A DNA stretch of 14,388 nt, from NCBI GenBank assembly GCA_023417665.1, contig JAEZFA010000258.1:1-14388 (forward strand), given 5' to 3'. Source of the stretch: Pseudomonadota bacterium (GTDB lineage Bacteria; Pseudomonadota; Alphaproteobacteria; Rhizobiales; Xanthobacteraceae). The stretch's first letter is position 1. Every line of letters starts with the position of its first letter. The notes beneath the pieces are model-generated. The model searched no databases. It saw only the letters and a list, made by a program, of their open reading frames with translations, and had not been told where the DNA came from. Below, one piece after another: positions 13,382 to 14,388 of this stretch. The position numbers were made by a program, and so were the translations under genes.

Positions 13382-14325
13382 GTGTCACGCGTTCCGAACA
13401 GGCCGGTCGGGCGGAAAATCAGCACCAGCACCAGCAGGAGATAAGGAAGGATCGGGCCGATCTGGGCGATGGTCACGGTCCAGATGTCGAACAGGAGCGT
13501 GCCGCGCGTCGGCGTCACCATGTCGCCGAAGAATTTCGCGAGCGACCAGTCGGAGGCGATGGCGAAAGTCTGCAGGAGCCCGATCAGCAGCGAGGCGACG
13601 AAAGCGCCCCACAGCGAGCCGAGCCCGCCGACCACGACGACCACGAACAGGATCGGTCCGAGGAGTGCCGCCATGTTCGATTGCGTGACGAAGGCGGCAC
13701 CCGCGATCACGCCGGCGATCGCGGCAAGCGCGGTGCCGAGGCCGAACACCATCATGAACACGCGCGGCACGTTATGGCCGAGCATGCCCACCATATGCGG
13801 ATGCGTAAGCGACGCCTGAATGATGAGGCCGGCCCGTGTTTTCGTCAGCAGGAAAATCAGCCCGATGAAGATCAGGATCGAGAACACCAGCATGAAGACT
13901 TTGTAGGCCGGATAGTTGGTCGCATAGACCGTGAAGGCCGAGAAATCGAGGAAGCTCGGCACGCGATAATCCATCGCGAGCTTGCCCCAGATCATCTGGA
14001 CCACTTCCTCGATGATGAAGGCGAGGCCGAAGGTGAAAAGCAGCTCCGCGACGTGGCCGTTCTTGTGAACGGTGCGCAGTCCGAAGCGCTCGACCAGCGC
14101 GCCGATTCCGCCCGCAATCAGCGGTGCGAGGATCAGCGCCGGAACGAAGCCGGCCCATTGGCTGATCTGATATCCTAGAAACGCGCCGAGCATGTAGAAG
14201 CTCGCATGCGCGAAGTTCAGCACGCCCATCATGCTGAAGATGAGCGTGAGACCGCTTGCCATCAGAAACAGCAAGAGTCCGAAAAGGACGCCATTGAGCG
14301 TCGAGATGATGATGAGTTCAGCCAC
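13378..14325 (-). CDS. livH: Liv-type ABC transporter permease LivH
   Basis: A 315-residue LivH-type permease that would form the membrane channel with LivM. The family N-terminus LNGVLFGLLLFLMASGLTLI (10-29) is followed by MGVLNFAHASFYMLGAF (33-49). The late GGLGSLWGAF (233-242) and the C-terminal RPTGLFG (305-311) are LivH hallmarks. About eight hydrophobic segments can be counted. The start codon is GTG, preceded by AGGGA on the minus strand. It is the first gene of livH-livM-livG-livF, whose frames overlap by 4, 4 and 8 bases. The matching periplasmic binding protein is absent from the window and may lie beyond the right edge. A hydrophilic stretch at about 257-280 separates the last two hydrophobic regions. 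Confidence 0.94.
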   Translation of the reverse strand: MAELIIISTLNGVLFGLLLFLMASGLTLIFSMMGVLNFAHASFYMLGAFLGYQISQWAGFVPALILAPLIAGGIGALVERFGLRTVHKNGHVAELLFTFGLAFIIEEVVQMIWGKLAMDYRVPSFLDFSAFTVYATNYPAYKVFMLVFSILIFIGLIFLLTKTRAGLIIQASLTHPHMVGMLGHNVPRVFMMVFGLGTALAAIAGVIAGAAFVTQSNMAALLGPILFVVVVVGGLGSLWGAFVASLLIGLLQTFAIASDWSLAKFFGDMVTPTRGTLLFDIWTVTIAQIGPILPYLLLVLVLIFRPTGLFGTRDT

Positions 14326-14368
14326 GGTTCCCTGCCAACCCGGGGGTTACTCGAATAAAGAACGTCCG

Positions 14369-14385
14369 GGCCGCGTGGGGCGGCC
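14369..14385 (-). terminator. Possible terminator hairpin upstream of livH
   Basis: GGCCGC (14369-14374) pairs with GCGGCC (14380-14385) around a 5-base loop. On the minus strand it is followed some bases later by a T-rich stretch (TTCTTTATT). It could end a gene beyond the right edge, but the T-run is interrupted and displaced, so support is weak. Confidence 0.25.
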
Positions 14386-14388
14386 GGG

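Noticed and set aside
12071..13444. Long plus-strand open frame (457 codons) opposite livM
   Set aside because: It mirrors a clear permease. The translation is rich in Arg, Asp, Glu and His, as expected from the complement of membrane-protein codons.

Overview
The window is high-GC, densely packed bacterial DNA. Its gene families (two ABC importers, an FCD-type GntR regulator, acyl-CoA dehydrogenase, fumarylacetoacetase-like hydrolase, metal-dependent cyclase, flavin monooxygenase) and the rhizobial look of the Liv proteins suggest a metabolically versatile alphaproteobacterium, probably of the Hyphomicrobiales (Bradyrhizobium/Rhodopseudomonas/Xanthobacteraceae-like). That placement is inference. 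No tRNA, rRNA, CRISPR array, phage gene or insertion sequence was seen.

Layout, left to right. Bases 1-156 hold nothing I can identify. On the minus strand (157-3100) lies a probable operon, read right to left: an NAD-dependent epimerase/dehydratase, a flavin-containing monooxygenase whose GTG start overlaps the epimerase stop, and a small single-span membrane protein with a Gly-rich tail. On the plus strand, 3277-4679 encodes a secreted PsiF-repeat protein and an acyl-CoA dehydrogenase. The dehydrogenase stop codon directly abuts the stop codon of a convergent minus-strand pair (4680-6415): a fumarylacetoacetate-hydrolase-family protein and a cyclase-family (kynurenine formamidase/isatin hydrolase-like) metallohydrolase. 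Across a 93-bp divergent promoter region with an AT-rich perfect 16-bp palindrome, a GntR/FCD regulator (6509-7231) heads rightward. It is followed by a four-gene nitrate/sulfonate/taurine-type ABC importer: binding protein, ATPase and two different permeases (7300-10545).

A strong hairpin at 10558-10585 separates this from a convergent Liv-type ABC importer on the minus strand (10607-14325: livF, livG, livM, livH read from the right). The Liv periplasmic binding protein is not in the window.

Working model (inference). The cyclase, FAH-family hydrolase, GntR regulator and divergent importer form one substrate-responsive uptake and ring-cleavage/hydrolysis module for an unidentified organic acid or aromatic breakdown product. 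The regulator probably acts at the shared palindrome. The acyl-CoA dehydrogenase may feed on downstream CoA thioesters. Reading-frame overlaps of 1-8 bp run through both importers, so each is probably translated as a coupled unit. The main oddities are asymmetric nucleotide-binding sites in LivF/LivG (Walker A Lys to Arg in LivF), an EAA-loop Gly to Gln change in one of the two permeases, an acyl-CoA dehydrogenase without the usual C-terminal catalytic Glu, and a two-helix C-terminal extension on LivM.
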